Shown: positions 34,309 through 44,160, counted from the first letter of the stretch. The stretch is 64,000 nt of DNA from Phenylobacterium soli (GCF_003254475.1 NZ_QFYQ01000001.1:1922001-1986000); one strand, 5' to 3'. Made by a program: numbers and translations. The notes: generated by a model from the letters alone, not told the origin.

Positions 34309-37300
34309 ATGTCGATCTCGGCTCTCTCGACGGCTCAAATCGCCGCCCTGTCGGTTACGACGATCCAGTCGCTGACGCAGACGGATATCGCATCGCTCAG
34401 CGCGACCCAGCTCGGCGCCATCAACGTCACCGACATCGCCGTCCTCGACGCGACCCAGATCCAGGGCATCACCTCGGTCAACGCCAAGGGCCTGACCGCG
34501 ACCCAGATCGCGGCCTTCAACAACGCCCTGGTCTTCGACACCACTCAGCTGACCGCGCTCTCGGCGGCCCAGGTCGGCGCCTTCACCACCACCCAGCTCG
34601 CCGGCTTCGACGCGACCCACATCAAGACCCTGAGCGTGGTTCAGCTCGGCGGCATCTCGGCCGCCAACTTCTCCTCGCTGAACGCCACCCAGATCGGCGC
34701 GCTCACCTCGACGCAGGTCAAGGGCCTCAGCACGACCGACCTTGCGGGCCTGTCGACCACCGACATCGGCGAGTTCTCCTCGACGCAGCTCGGCCAGCTG
34801 TCATCCGCGCAGTTCTCGGGCCTGGCCACGACCCAGCTGTCGGCGATCAACACCACCCAGATCGCGGGCGTCACCAGCTCTCAGCTCGCGGCGCTGAACG
34901 CGACCAAGCTGTCGGCCCTGACCGCCACCCAGGTCGGCACCCTCAGCCAGACCCAGATCGGCGGCCTTACCGCCTCGCAGATCGCCGGCCTTTCGAACGC
35001 CGACTTCCTCGAATTCACTCAGACCCAGGTGGGCCAGCTGTCGGCCGGCCAGATCGGCGCGTTGTCGTCGACCAACCTGAGCGCCCTCAGCGCGACCGAG
35101 GTGAACGCCTTCAACGCGACCCAGGTGCGCGGCATCACGACCACGCAGCTCAAGTCGCTCAGCCAGGCGGACCTCAACGAGCTGGACGCCACGGCGCTGA
35201 ACAACCTGACCGCCACCCAGCTCGGCTCGCTGTCGGTCACCCAGCTCGGCCAGCTCACGGCCACCCAGTTCCAGGCGTTCGACCAGACGCACATCGGCGC
35301 GCTGACCACGACCCAGATCTCGGGCCTGGCGAACCTGACGTCGTTCTCGGCCACCCAGATCGGGCAGCTGAACGCGACCCAGATCGGCAAGCTGTCGAAC
35401 ACCAACCTGGGCTCGCTCACGGCCACTGAGGTCAACGCCTTCAACGCGACGCAACAGCGGGCGATCACCACGACCCAGCTCAAGTCGCTGGGTCAGGCCG
35501 ACCTCAACGAGCTCGACGCCACGGCGCTGAACAACCTGACGGCCAGCCAAGTCGGGGCGCTGTCCTCGACGCAGCTCGGCCAGCTCACGGCGACCCAGTT
35601 CCAGGCGCTGGATCAGACCCACATCGGCGCGCTGACGGCGACGCAGATCTCGGGCCTGGCCAACCTGACCTCGTTCTCGGCGACCCAGATCGGCCAGCTC
35701 TCAGCGACCCAGCTCGGCAAGCTCTCGAACGCCAACCTCGGGTCGCTGACCGCCACCGAGGTCAACGCGCTCAACGCGACCCAGATTCACGGCCTCACCA
35801 ACACCCAGCTCGCCTCGCTCAGCCAGGCTGACCTCAACGAGCTGGACGCCACTGCGCTGAACAACCTGACCTCGACGCAGCTCGGCGCCCTGTCGGCGAC
35901 GCAGCTCGGCCAGCTCACGGCGACCCAATTCCAGGCGCTCGACCAGACCCACATCGGCGCCCTCACCGGAACCCAGATCTCGGGCCTGGCCAACCTGAAC
36001 TCGTTCTCGGCGACGCAGATTGGTCAGCTCAACGCGACCCAGATCGGCAAGCTGTCGAACACCAACCTGGGTTCGCTGACGGCCACCGAGGTCAACGCCT
36101 TCAATGCGACGCAGGTGCGGGCGATCACCGCCACCCAGCTCAAGTCGCTGAGCCAGGCGGATCTCAACGAGCTCGACGCCACGGCGCTGAACAACCTGAC
36201 GTCCACTCAGGTCGGCGCCCTCTCGGCGACCCAACTCGGCCAGCTCACGGCCACGCAGTTCCAGTCGCTCGATCAGACCCACATCGGCGCGCTCACGGCG
36301 ACCCAGATCTCGGGGCTGTCGAACCTGACGTCGTTCTCTGCGACCCAGATCGGCCAGCTCTCGGCGACCCAGATCGGCAAGCTGTCGAACACCAATCTCG
36401 GCTCGCTGACCGCCACCGAGGTGAACGGCTTCACGGCGACGCAGCTGCACGCCATCACCAACACGCAGCTGGCCTCGCTCAGCCAGGCGGACCTGAATGA
36501 GCTCGACGCCACGGCGCTGAACAACCTGACCTCGACCCAGCTCGGCGCGCTCTCTGCGACGCAGCTCGGCCAGCTCACGGCGACCCAGTTCCAGGCGCTG
36601 GATCAGACCCACATCGGCGCGCTGACGGCGACGCAGATCTCGGGTCTCGCCAACCTGAACTCCTTCTCGGCGACCCAGATCGGCCAGCTGTCGGCCACTC
36701 AGATCGGCAAGCTGTCGAACACCAACGTGGGGTCGCTGACCGCCACCGAGGTGAACGCCTTCACGCCGACCCAACTTCACGGGGTGACCACCACCCAGCT
36801 CAAGTCGCTGAGCCAGGCGGACCTCAATGAGCTCGACGCCACGGCGCTGAACAACCTGACCTCGACGCAGCTCGGCGCCCTCTCGGCGACGCAGCTCGGC
36901 CAGCTCACCGCGACCCAGTTCCAGTCGCTCGATCAGACCCACATCGGCGCCCTCAACGCGACGCAGATCTCGGGCCTTGCGAACCTGAACTCGTTCTCGG
37001 CGACCCAGATCGGCCAGCTCTCGGCGACCCAGATCTCAAAGCTGTCGAACACCAATCTCGGCTCGCTGACCGCCACCGAGGTGAACGGCTTCACGGCGAC
37101 GCAGCTGCACGCCATCACCAACACGCAGCTGGCCTCGCTCAGCCAGGCGGACCTGAACGAACTCGACGCCACGGCGCTGAACAACCTGACCTCGACCCAG
37201 CTCGGCGCGCTCTCTGCGACGCAGCTCGGCCAGCTCACGGCGACCCAGTTCCAGGCGCTCGATCAGACCCACATCGGCGCGCTCACCGCGACCCAGATCT

Positions 37301-39495
37301 CGGGCCTGGCCAATCTGAACTCCTTCTCGGTGACTCAGATCGGCCAGCTCAACGCCACCCAGATCGGCAAGCTTTCGAACACCAACGTGGGGTCGCTGAC
37401 CGCCACCGAGGTGAACGCCTTCACGCCGACCCAACTGCATGGCGTGACCACCACCCAGCTCAAGTCGCTCGGCCAGGCCGACCTCAACGAGCTGGACGCC
37501 ACGGCGCTGAACAACCTGACCGCGACCCAGCTTGGCGCCCTGTCGGCCACCCAGGTGGGCCAGCTGACGGCGACCCAGTTCGCGGCGCTCGACGCCACCC
37601 ACGTCAAGTCGCTCACCAGCACCCAGCTCGGCGGCCTGACGACCACCGGCGTCGGCCAGTTCACGACGACCCAGCTCAACCAGCTGACGGCCACCCAGGT
37701 GGGCCAGCTGTCCTGGACCGCGGTCTCGAGCCTCGACCAGACCCACATCGCCTCGTTCGACGCGACCCAGGTCAAGGGCTTCACCGCGACCCAGCTGAAG
37801 AACCTGACGACCGCGGACGTCGGTGAGTTCGCCGACACCCAGATCGCGGCCCTGACGGGCACCCAGCTCGGCTCTCTGACGGCGACGGCCTTCTCGGCCC
37901 TCACCTCCACCCAGGTGGCGGCGATCAGCACCACCCAGATCGCCGGCCTGACGGGCGCTCAGCTGCGCGGCCTGTCGACCACCGACATCGGCGAACTGGC
38001 CGACACCCAGGTCGGCGCGCTCTCGGCGGCCCAGCTGGCCTCGCTGAGCGTCACGGACCTCTCGGCGCTCAACGGCACCCAGGTCGCCAAGCTCGGCGCG
38101 ACGGCGCTCGGCGGCCTGACCGCCACCCAGATCGCCGGCCTCTCCACCACCGACGTGGGTGAATTCTCCGCGACCCAGCTCCAGGCCCTGAAGCCTGCCC
38201 AGATCGGCGCCCTCTCGGCTGCGGCCTTCTCGGCCCTCAGCTCGACCCAGGTGGCCGCCCTGAACACCAGCCAGGTGAAGGCGCTGACCGCCACCCAGAT
38301 CGGTGGCCTGTCGACCACCGACGTCGGCGAACTGGCCGACACCCAGCTCGGCGCGCTGGGCGGCACCCAGATAGCGGCGCTAGCGGCGGCCAATCTGTCG
38401 GTCCTCAACCAGACCCAGGTGAACGGCCTCGGCTCCACGGCCATCAAGGCCCTGACCCTGACCCAGCTGGGCGCGATCTCTTCGACCTTCCTCGGCGAGC
38501 TGTCGGCGACCCAGGTCGGCCAGCTGAGCGCCGCCCAGCTGAACGGGCTGACCTCGACCAACGTCGCCCTGCTCAACGCGACGCAGATCGGCGGCCTGAG
38601 CTCGACCCAGCTCGGCGGCCTCTCGACCACCAAGCTGCAGGCCCTGACGCCCACCCAGTTCTCGAAGCTGGACGGCACCCAGATCAAGGGCCTGACCGCG
38701 ACCCAGGTGGGGACGCTCGACGCCACCGAGACGGCGGCCCTGACGGACACCCAGCTGCAAGGCCTGACGGCCACCCAGCTCGGCGCCCTGCAGACCGCCA
38801 GTCTCGCCAACCTGTCCGGCACCCAGATCGCGCTGCTCAACGGCACGCAGCTGAAGGGCCTGACGACGACGCAGGTGAAGAGCTTCGACACCACGCGGGT
38901 CGGCCAGTTCGATCAGACCCAGCTCGCCGCCTTCACGGCGAGCCAGATCGGGGCGCTGTCGGCGGCCAACTTCTCCGCCCTGACCTCGACCCAGGTGAGC
39001 CAGCTCGGCTCGACCGCTCTGAAGGCCCTGACCAGCACGCAGGTGCAGAGCCTGACGGCCGGCGACATCGGCGAGCTCAGCTCGACGCAGATCGGCTACC
39101 TGGCGGGCACTCAGCTCTCGAGCCTGACCTCCGCCGCGGTCTCGGCGCTCAGCCAGACCCAGGTGCAGGCTCTGGGCGCGACCCAGCTGCAGTCCTTCTC
39201 GAAGACCCAGATCGCGGGGCTCTCGGCCGCCGACTTCCACGAACTGTCCGCCACCCAGGTGGGCCAGCTCACGGCGAGCCAGCTCGGCGGCCTGACCTCG
39301 ACGGTCATCGCGGCCCTCACCACTACGGACGTCGGCGAGCTGAAGGCGAGCCAGATCCCGGGCCTGTCGACGACCCAGGTGCAGAGCCTCACCTCGACCA
39401 ACATCGCGGCGATGACCACCGGCCTGAGGGCGGCGTTCACCCAGACACAGGTCCAGGCCATGGACTCGACCCAGATCGCGGCCTACCTGTCCTAA
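34309..39495 (+). CDS. giant octapeptide-repeat protein (putative surface/adhesin-like)
   Basis: A 1728-residue protein made almost end to end of octapeptides of the form x-A/T-T-Q-I/L/V-x-x-L/F, for example SATQIGQL, about 215 copies. Higher order: residues about 265-1095 form units of 110 residues (thirteen octads plus one 6-mer ANLTSF). Composition is dominated by Thr, Gln, Leu, Ala, Ser and Asn, with almost no charged residues in many stretches; no cysteine was noticed. The regular hydrophobic positions 5 and 8 suggest a solenoid. No signal peptide is seen, so export, if any, would need a type I or other route. Many N-A-T and N-L-T sequons recur. AGGAT precedes the ATG. A strong terminator follows, so it is transcribed alone. 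Family and function unknown to me. Confidence 0.9.
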   Translation: MSISALSTAQIAALSVTTIQSLTQTDIASLSATQLGAINVTDIAVLDATQIQGITSVNAKGLTATQIAAFNNALVFDTTQLTALSAAQVGAFTTTQLAGFDATHIKTLSVVQLGGISAANFSSLNATQIGALTSTQVKGLSTTDLAGLSTTDIGEFSSTQLGQLSSAQFSGLATTQLSAINTTQIAGVTSSQLAALNATKLSALTATQVGTLSQTQIGGLTASQIAGLSNADFLEFTQTQVGQLSAGQIGALSSTNLSALSATEVNAFNATQVRGITTTQLKSLSQADLNELDATALNNLTATQLGSLSVTQLGQLTATQFQAFDQTHIGALTTTQISGLANLTSFSATQIGQLNATQIGKLSNTNLGSLTATEVNAFNATQQRAITTTQLKSLGQADLNELDATALNNLTASQVGALSSTQLGQLTATQFQALDQTHIGALTATQISGLANLTSFSATQIGQLSATQLGKLSNANLGSLTATEVNALNATQIHGLTNTQLASLSQADLNELDATALNNLTSTQLGALSATQLGQLTATQFQALDQTHIGALTGTQISGLANLNSFSATQIGQLNATQIGKLSNTNLGSLTATEVNAFNATQVRAITATQLKSLSQADLNELDATALNNLTSTQVGALSATQLGQLTATQFQSLDQTHIGALTATQISGLSNLTSFSATQIGQLSATQIGKLSNTNLGSLTATEVNGFTATQLHAITNTQLASLSQADLNELDATALNNLTSTQLGALSATQLGQLTATQFQALDQTHIGALTATQISGLANLNSFSATQIGQLSATQIGKLSNTNVGSLTATEVNAFTPTQLHGVTTTQLKSLSQADLNELDATALNNLTSTQLGALSATQLGQLTATQFQSLDQTHIGALNATQISGLANLNSFSATQIGQLSATQISKLSNTNLGSLTATEVNGFTATQLHAITNTQLASLSQADLNELDATALNNLTSTQLGALSATQLGQLTATQFQALDQTHIGALTATQISGLANLNSFSVTQIGQLNATQIGKLSNTNVGSLTATEVNAFTPTQLHGVTTTQLKSLGQADLNELDATALNNLTATQLGALSATQVGQLTATQFAALDATHVKSLTSTQLGGLTTTGVGQFTTTQLNQLTATQVGQLSWTAVSSLDQTHIASFDATQVKGFTATQLKNLTTADVGEFADTQIAALTGTQLGSLTATAFSALTSTQVAAISTTQIAGLTGAQLRGLSTTDIGELADTQVGALSAAQLASLSVTDLSALNGTQVAKLGATALGGLTATQIAGLSTTDVGEFSATQLQALKPAQIGALSAAAFSALSSTQVAALNTSQVKALTATQIGGLSTTDVGELADTQLGALGGTQIAALAAANLSVLNQTQVNGLGSTAIKALTLTQLGAISSTFLGELSATQVGQLSAAQLNGLTSTNVALLNATQIGGLSSTQLGGLSTTKLQALTPTQFSKLDGTQIKGLTATQVGTLDATETAALTDTQLQGLTATQLGALQTASLANLSGTQIALLNGTQLKGLTTTQVKSFDTTRVGQFDQTQLAAFTASQIGALSAANFSALTSTQVSQLGSTALKALTSTQVQSLTAGDIGELSSTQIGYLAGTQLSSLTSAAVSALSQTQVQALGATQLQSFSKTQIAGLSAADFHELSATQVGQLTASQLGGLTSTVIAALTTTDVGELKASQIPGLSTTQVQSLTSTNIAAMTTGLRAAFTQTQVQAMDSTQIAAYLS
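35101..37590 (+). repeat. 330-bp tandem DNA repeats inside the octapeptide gene
   Basis: Units start at 35101, 35431, 35761, 36091, 36421, 36751, 37081 and 37411, each 330 bp and in frame; the last is partial. Units at 36421 and 37081 are nearly identical, as are those at 36751 and 37411, so the last two 660-bp blocks look like a recent duplication. The array could expand or contract by recombination without breaking the frame. Confidence 0.92.
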
Positions 39496-39518
39496 CGGAC
39501 GGACAAGTCTCCATCCTG

Positions 39519-39553
39519 AAGCGCCAGGCGGTCACCGCCTGGCGCTTTTCTTT
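39519..39553 (+). terminator. rho-independent terminator of the giant repeat gene
   Basis: A 12-bp perfect stem (39520-39531 with 39535-39546), 3-base loop and a TTTTCTTT tail, 24 bases after the stop. It separates the repeat gene from the GT41 gene, which must have its own promoter. Confidence 0.92.
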
Positions 39554-39587
39554 GCCGCGATCCCCCGAGGCCATGCGCCGGCGCGCG

Positions 39588-39595
39588 TTAACCAT
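39588..39595 (+). promoter_or_regulatory. CtrA half-site-like TTAACCAT before the GT41 gene
   Basis: TTAACCAT matches the CtrA half-site known from Caulobacter and lies about 80 bases before the assigned GTG start. A full TTAA-N7-TTAA site is not present. Cell-cycle control is therefore only a suggestion. Confidence 0.3.
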
Positions 39596-39675
39596 TGGCT
39601 CACCATGATGGCCCCACCTTGGCCGCGACGCCTCCGGGGGGAGTCGCCGCGCTTCGGATCGAGCTGGGCCGCCTT

Positions 39676-41739
39676 GTGAACCAAGACCTTCTCGTCGCAA
39701 CGCTCCAGAAGGTCAGCAGTGGGGGCGACATTGGCCTGCCGGAGCTGATCGGCGCCGCGGGACGGCTTGCCGACAGCGGCCAGGCGGCCCAGGCGATCCA
39801 GCTCTACCGCATGTGGCTGAACGCCAACGGCGAGCATCCGCAGCGCTTCGTCGCCCAGTTCAACGGCGCGGTCCTGGCGAGCCAGACGGGCGACGTCGCG
39901 ACCGCGCGCCAGCTCCTCGAGGCCGCGCTGGCGGTCAACCCCGACTTCCTGCCGGGCTACATCAATCTCGGCGGCGTCCTCGAAAAGTCGGGCGCGGCGG
40001 CCGCAGGCCTGGAACAGTGGAACGCCGTCCTCGCGCGCCTCGCGCCGATCACCGGCCAGGCGGTCCAGTACAAGCTCGCCGCCCTCAAGCAGATCGCTCG
40101 GGTGCAGGGGGAGCAGCAGAATCCGGCCGCGGCCGAGGAGGCCATGGCCGAGTCCCTCGACATCAATCCGCACCAGCGGGAGGTGATCGAGCAGTACGTC
40201 GCCGTGCGCATGGCGCAGTGCAAATGGCCGGTCGCCGCCCCGCGCGAGAGCCTGTCGCGGCGCGAGATGGTGGGGGCGATGCACCCCTTGTCCATGGCCG
40301 TCTACACCGATGACCCGCTGCTGCAGCTCGCCGCCGCGGCCCACTACGTCGAGACCTCCATCCGCGAGGAACCGGGGGAGGCGGCCGACCGGCGGCACGC
40401 GCCCGTGGACCTCAAGGGCCGCCGGCTGCGCGTCGGCTATGTCTCCTCCGACCTGCGCGACCATGCGGTGGGCTACCTCATGGCCGAGGTGTTCGCCCTG
40501 CATGACCGCGAGAAGATCGAGGTCTTCGCCTACTACTGCGGGATCCCGGATCCGACCGGCCTGCAGGCGCGCCTGAAGCCGACGATCGAGCACTGGCGGG
40601 ACATCCGCGAGCTGGACGACGCGGCGGCGGCAAAGCTGATCGCCGAGGACGAGATCGACATCCTGGTCGACGTCAACGGGCACACGCGGGATTCCCGCAC
40701 GGCGATCTTCGCCCGCCGTCCGGCGCCCATCCAGGTGAACTGGCTGGGTTTCCCCGGCACCATGGGTTCGCCCTACCATCACTACATCATCGGCGACGAC
40801 TGGATCACGCCGCCCGGCTCGGAGGCCTACTACTCGGAAGAGGTGGTGCGGCTGCCCTGCTACCAGCCCAACGACCGCAAGCGAGTGGTCGACCCGACCC
40901 GGCCCACCCGCGCCAACGCGGGCCTGCCAGAAGACGCCTTCGTGTTCTGCTGCTTCAACGGCTCGCAGAAGATCAGCCGCTTCACCTTCGAGCGCTGGCT
41001 GAAGATCCTCAAGGCGGTTCCGGGAAGCGTGCTCTGGCTCCTGGCCAGCACGCCGGAGACGCACGAGCGTCTCTGGGCCTTCGCGGAGGCGAACGGCGTC
41101 GAACGCGCGCGCCTCGTCTTCGCGCCGAAGCTCGCCAACGCCTACCACCTGGCCCGCTATCCGCTCGCCGACCTGTTCCTCGACACCTCGCCGTACGGGG
41201 CCCACACCACGGCCTCGGACGCCCTGTGGATGGGCGTGCCGATGATCACCATCTCGGGCCGCGCCTTCGCGAGCCGGGTCTGCGGCAGCCTGGTGCGGGC
41301 CGCCGGCCTGCCCGAGCTCGTGGTCGAGAACGAGGAGGACTACATCGCCCTCGCCATGGCGCTGGCCAGCGACCGTCCGCGCCTGGCGGAGCTGCGCGCC
41401 CGCCTGCAACGGGGCCGCGACAGTTGCGACCTCTTCAATATGGAGAAGCTGGTCACCCGGCTGGAGGGCCTCTACGGCCAGATGGTCGCCGACCATCAGT
41501 CGGGGCGCCTGCCCGCGCCCGACCTGACCAACCTTGCGGCCTACATGGCCGCCGGCCTCGACATCGACCACGAGGCCGAGGACCTGATGCTGCGAGCCGA
41601 CTACGCCGAGCTCTACCGCGCGGCCCTGGCGCGCCGGCACCTGGTGCGGCCGCTGCAGCCGGACGGACGCCTGTGGACCGGCGAAGCCGCCGCCAATGAC
41701 GCAGCCAAGGCCCGCTCCCGGAGACCGCGCGCCTCATGA
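39676..41739 (+). CDS. TPR-containing GT41 glycosyltransferase (OGT/HMW1C-like)
   Basis: A 687-residue protein. Residues about 1-190 hold TPR-like helices; the rest is the GT41 catalytic region: RLRVGYVSSDLRDHAVGYLM, VDVNGHTRDSR, NWLGFPGTMGSPYHHYIIGD, FCCFNGSQKISRFTFERW and SPYGAHTTASDALWMGVPMI. GT41 enzymes glycosylate proteins: OGT acts on Ser/Thr, HMW1C on Asn in N-x-S/T sequons, with UDP-activated sugar in the cytoplasm. The gene follows the Thr/Asn-rich giant repeat protein. The GTG at 39676 (reading NQDLLVATLQK) was preferred; a TTG at 39595 in frame is the alternative. It overlaps the next gene by 4 bases. Confidence 0.9.
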   Translation: MNQDLLVATLQKVSSGGDIGLPELIGAAGRLADSGQAAQAIQLYRMWLNANGEHPQRFVAQFNGAVLASQTGDVATARQLLEAALAVNPDFLPGYINLGGVLEKSGAAAAGLEQWNAVLARLAPITGQAVQYKLAALKQIARVQGEQQNPAAAEEAMAESLDINPHQREVIEQYVAVRMAQCKWPVAAPRESLSRREMVGAMHPLSMAVYTDDPLLQLAAAAHYVETSIREEPGEAADRRHAPVDLKGRRLRVGYVSSDLRDHAVGYLMAEVFALHDREKIEVFAYYCGIPDPTGLQARLKPTIEHWRDIRELDDAAAAKLIAEDEIDILVDVNGHTRDSRTAIFARRPAPIQVNWLGFPGTMGSPYHHYIIGDDWITPPGSEAYYSEEVVRLPCYQPNDRKRVVDPTRPTRANAGLPEDAFVFCCFNGSQKISRFTFERWLKILKAVPGSVLWLLASTPETHERLWAFAEANGVERARLVFAPKLANAYHLARYPLADLFLDTSPYGAHTTASDALWMGVPMITISGRAFASRVCGSLVRAAGLPELVVENEEDYIALAMALASDRPRLAELRARLQRGRDSCDLFNMEKLVTRLEGLYGQMVADHQSGRLPAPDLTNLAAYMAAGLDIDHEAEDLMLRADYAELYRAALARRHLVRPLQPDGRLWTGEAAANDAAKARSRRPRAS

Positions 41740-43418
41740 GCCAGCTTCCGCCGCCCATGACACCGGCCCAGGCCGACGCCCAGCTTGCGCAACTGCTCGG
41801 CGTCGCCGTCTTGCTGCGCCAGGAGGGCCGCGTCGGCCACGCCCTGCCGATCCTGGAGCATATCGCCACCCTGCATCCGGGCCGCACCGACCTGCGGCTG
41901 CTCCTCGTCGAAATGCTGGCCGAGACGGGCCGGAACCTCGATGCGATGGCGCAGCTGAACGCGCTCAAGGCGCGCGGCGTGACCCAGGAGCTGCTGACCG
42001 CGATCCAGGCGCAGGCCGAGGCGGGCATCCACCGCTTCAACGCCCACCTGTCGCGCAACGAGGTGGCCGAGGCCGAGCGCTATGCTGCGGCCCTGGCCGA
42101 GTTGCTGCCGCAGAACCTCGCCATGCTGCGCACCGCCATGGCCTGCAACCAGACGCTCGGCCGCGCCGAGCCGGCGCGTCGCTACGCCGAGGCCATCGTG
42201 GCGCTCGAGCCGCTGGATCGCGAGGCGCGCACGCTGGCCGCGGACCACGCCCATGCGGCGGGCGACCTCGCCTCCGAGATCGAGCATCGCTTCACCCTGG
42301 CGCTGTCGCCCGCGCCGGAGAGCCACGCCCTTCTGCGCCTGCGCGACCTGCACGACGCCGCCGGCCTGATCCTCTGCCGGCCGCTGACGCCCCGCTCCCG
42401 CCAACAGCTCGACCAACTCCTGGCCGCGGCGAGGGCGCTCGAAGTGCAGACCGAGCCCGGCGAACTCGCCGCCTGGGAGTGCCATTACCGGGTGCTGATG
42501 GATGCGCTCGACATGGATCTCGCCCTCAAGCCGCCGGCGAAGCGCCCCGCCGGCAAGGTCGAGATGATGTCGGCGTCGGGCGAGAGGCTGGACTGGAAAT
42601 CCCTGAAGGCGCGCGCCGACAAGCTCGGCGCGGAGTGCGTGTTCTTCGCTGCGGCGGACGAGGCCTATGTGGACCTCTACGCCCGTTGGTATGCGCTGTC
42701 CGTGCGGCGCTATGCCGACGCGCCGTACCTGACCGTCATCCATGTGATCGGCGGCCAGGGCGCGCTCGATCGCATCGCCGCCAAGGTCGGGGTCGATGAC
42801 GAGCGGCTGGTGTTCATGGCCTGCGACTTCGATCCGGCCGAAGCGACGGTGAAGATCTACGACGCACCGCCGAAGGTCTGGACCGAGAAGCCCGTGGCCC
42901 ACCTGCAGTCGGTGCGCTTCCTGCGGCTGGGAGCCCTGCTCGACAGGCTGCAGCGGCCGGTGTTTGTCTCCGATATCGACCTTCTCCTGCAGCGCGGCGT
43001 GGCCGACCTGCTCGCCGCCCACGCCCACGAGGACGTGGTGCTCAACGAGAACGAGCTGACCTTCAATCCCGGCTCGCGGATCACGGCCAACCTGCTGATG
43101 GCCAATCCGACGGCGAACGCCCGCACCTTCATCGACGCGGTGGCCGGCTATCTGGAGAACCGCCTCTCAGGGGCGGAGGTGACGCGCTGGATCGACCAGG
43201 TCGCCCTGACTCTCGGCCGCCACAACCTTCAGGCCAATGCGCCGGGGGCGCGGATCGGCTACTTCGACACTCGCTCGGACATCAACAACGTCATGTACCC
43301 GAGCTACCAGGAGCATCCGTTCCGCTTCCTGTCGCTGTTCCACGGCTTCGACACTTCGAGCCTGGAGCGCGATCCGCGGGTGCTGGGCGAGGGCGCGCCG
43401 CAGCCGAGCGCCGCCTGA
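41736..43418 (+). CDS. TPR protein with DxD nucleotide-diphospho-sugar-transferase-like domain
   Basis: A 560-residue two-part protein. Residues 1-250 are helical repeats of TPR type (LPILEHIATLHPGRTDLRLL and the like). Residues about 280-550 look like a GT-A fold: CVFFAAADEAYVDLYARWYA, then VFVSDIDLLLQ with a DxD motif (Asp413, Asp415), and ELTFNPGSRITANLLM further on. It should bind a nucleotide sugar through a divalent metal. The 4-base overlap with the GT41 gene argues that both act on one target, perhaps adding successive sugars. The named family is uncertain. Confidence 0.8.
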   Translation: MSQLPPPMTPAQADAQLAQLLGVAVLLRQEGRVGHALPILEHIATLHPGRTDLRLLLVEMLAETGRNLDAMAQLNALKARGVTQELLTAIQAQAEAGIHRFNAHLSRNEVAEAERYAAALAELLPQNLAMLRTAMACNQTLGRAEPARRYAEAIVALEPLDREARTLAADHAHAAGDLASEIEHRFTLALSPAPESHALLRLRDLHDAAGLILCRPLTPRSRQQLDQLLAAARALEVQTEPGELAAWECHYRVLMDALDMDLALKPPAKRPAGKVEMMSASGERLDWKSLKARADKLGAECVFFAAADEAYVDLYARWYALSVRRYADAPYLTVIHVIGGQGALDRIAAKVGVDDERLVFMACDFDPAEATVKIYDAPPKVWTEKPVAHLQSVRFLRLGALLDRLQRPVFVSDIDLLLQRGVADLLAAHAHEDVVLNENELTFNPGSRITANLLMANPTANARTFIDAVAGYLENRLSGAEVTRWIDQVALTLGRHNLQANAPGARIGYFDTRSDINNVMYPSYQEHPFRFLSLFHGFDTSSLERDPRVLGEGAPQPSAA

Positions 43419-43441
43419 GGAACCCTCGCTAGGAGCCTGTC

Positions 43442-44056
43442 CTACGAGCCCGTCCAGGTGCGGACGCGAGCCACGTCGACGTGCACGAAATCCGACACGG
43501 GGTAGAGGCCGACGCCGCCGGCCCTCTGGGCGAGGGCGGCCTTGTGGACGTTCGAGAGCTCGACGCCCTGGACGCGGATGTCCGAGGCCTTGCCCTGCAT
43601 GTGCTGGCTGTGGCTGGCCACGCCGGCGCTGCGCTCGTGGAGCATGGCGTTGGTCTTCGGCGAGCGGTAGCCGGAGATGATCTGGAAGGGCTGGCTGGTC
43701 TCGAGCTTCTGCGAGATGCCGTGCAGGGCGTCGAACAGCTTCGGGTCCATGAAGTGCTCCTCGCCATTGCGCCAGTCGCGCAGCACGCGCTGGGCCTCGG
43801 CGAGGGCGTCCGGCACATAGCCGCCCTTCTCGAAATAGACCTCGTTGAAGGTGTCGCCGGTGTGCAGGTTGTGCAGCACGAGCTTGCGCGCATCGGCCAT
43901 CGCGCCGCGCAGCACGGCGGGCGCGGCCGGAAGCGTTGCGTCGGGCGCGACCAGCGGAGCGCGCTTCATGACCTCGCTCTGGAGGACGGATGGAATGGCG
44001 GCGGCCGTGGCGATAGCGCCGAAACCGAACAGAACCTGTCGCCGGGCTGCGATCAT
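43442..44056 (-). CDS. DUF882/M15-type murein peptidase (YcbK-like)
   Basis: A 204-residue exported zinc peptidase of the Peptidase_M15A/DUF882 type. The N-terminus MIAARRQVLFGFGAIATAAA has a twin-arginine-like signal. Zinc ligands are in SHSQHMQGKASDIR (His and Asp) and FVHVDVARVRTW (last His), with IISGYRSPKTNAML before them. Members of this group process the cell wall peptide. GGGAGGA precedes the ATG at 44056; upstream in-frame sequence is non-coding in character and was dropped. It lies between two sets of TPR glycosyltransferases and points toward the first. Confidence 0.9.
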   Translation of the reverse strand: MIAARRQVLFGFGAIATAAAIPSVLQSEVMKRAPLVAPDATLPAAPAVLRGAMADARKLVLHNLHTGDTFNEVYFEKGGYVPDALAEAQRVLRDWRNGEEHFMDPKLFDALHGISQKLETSQPFQIISGYRSPKTNAMLHERSAGVASHSQHMQGKASDIRVQGVELSNVHKAALAQRAGGVGLYPVSDFVHVDVARVRTWTGS

Positions 44057-44160
44057 GCATCCTCCCTTGGCCGGCGTTCGTTCACGCTGGCTAGACTTGC
44101 CTGGGTTCGACAGGTGCGGTCCGAGAGCCGCGATATCAAGCGTGGCAGGGTGACGGCGCG

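Noticed and set aside
35101..37590. Regular spacing considered as a CRISPR-like array
   Set aside because: Units are 330 bp, contiguous, in frame and without unique spacers.
34801..39461. Several long minus-strand frames opposite the octapeptide gene (up to 413 residues)
   Set aside because: They mirror the repeat codons in another frame, have no ribosome site, and show low-complexity composition typical of shadow frames.
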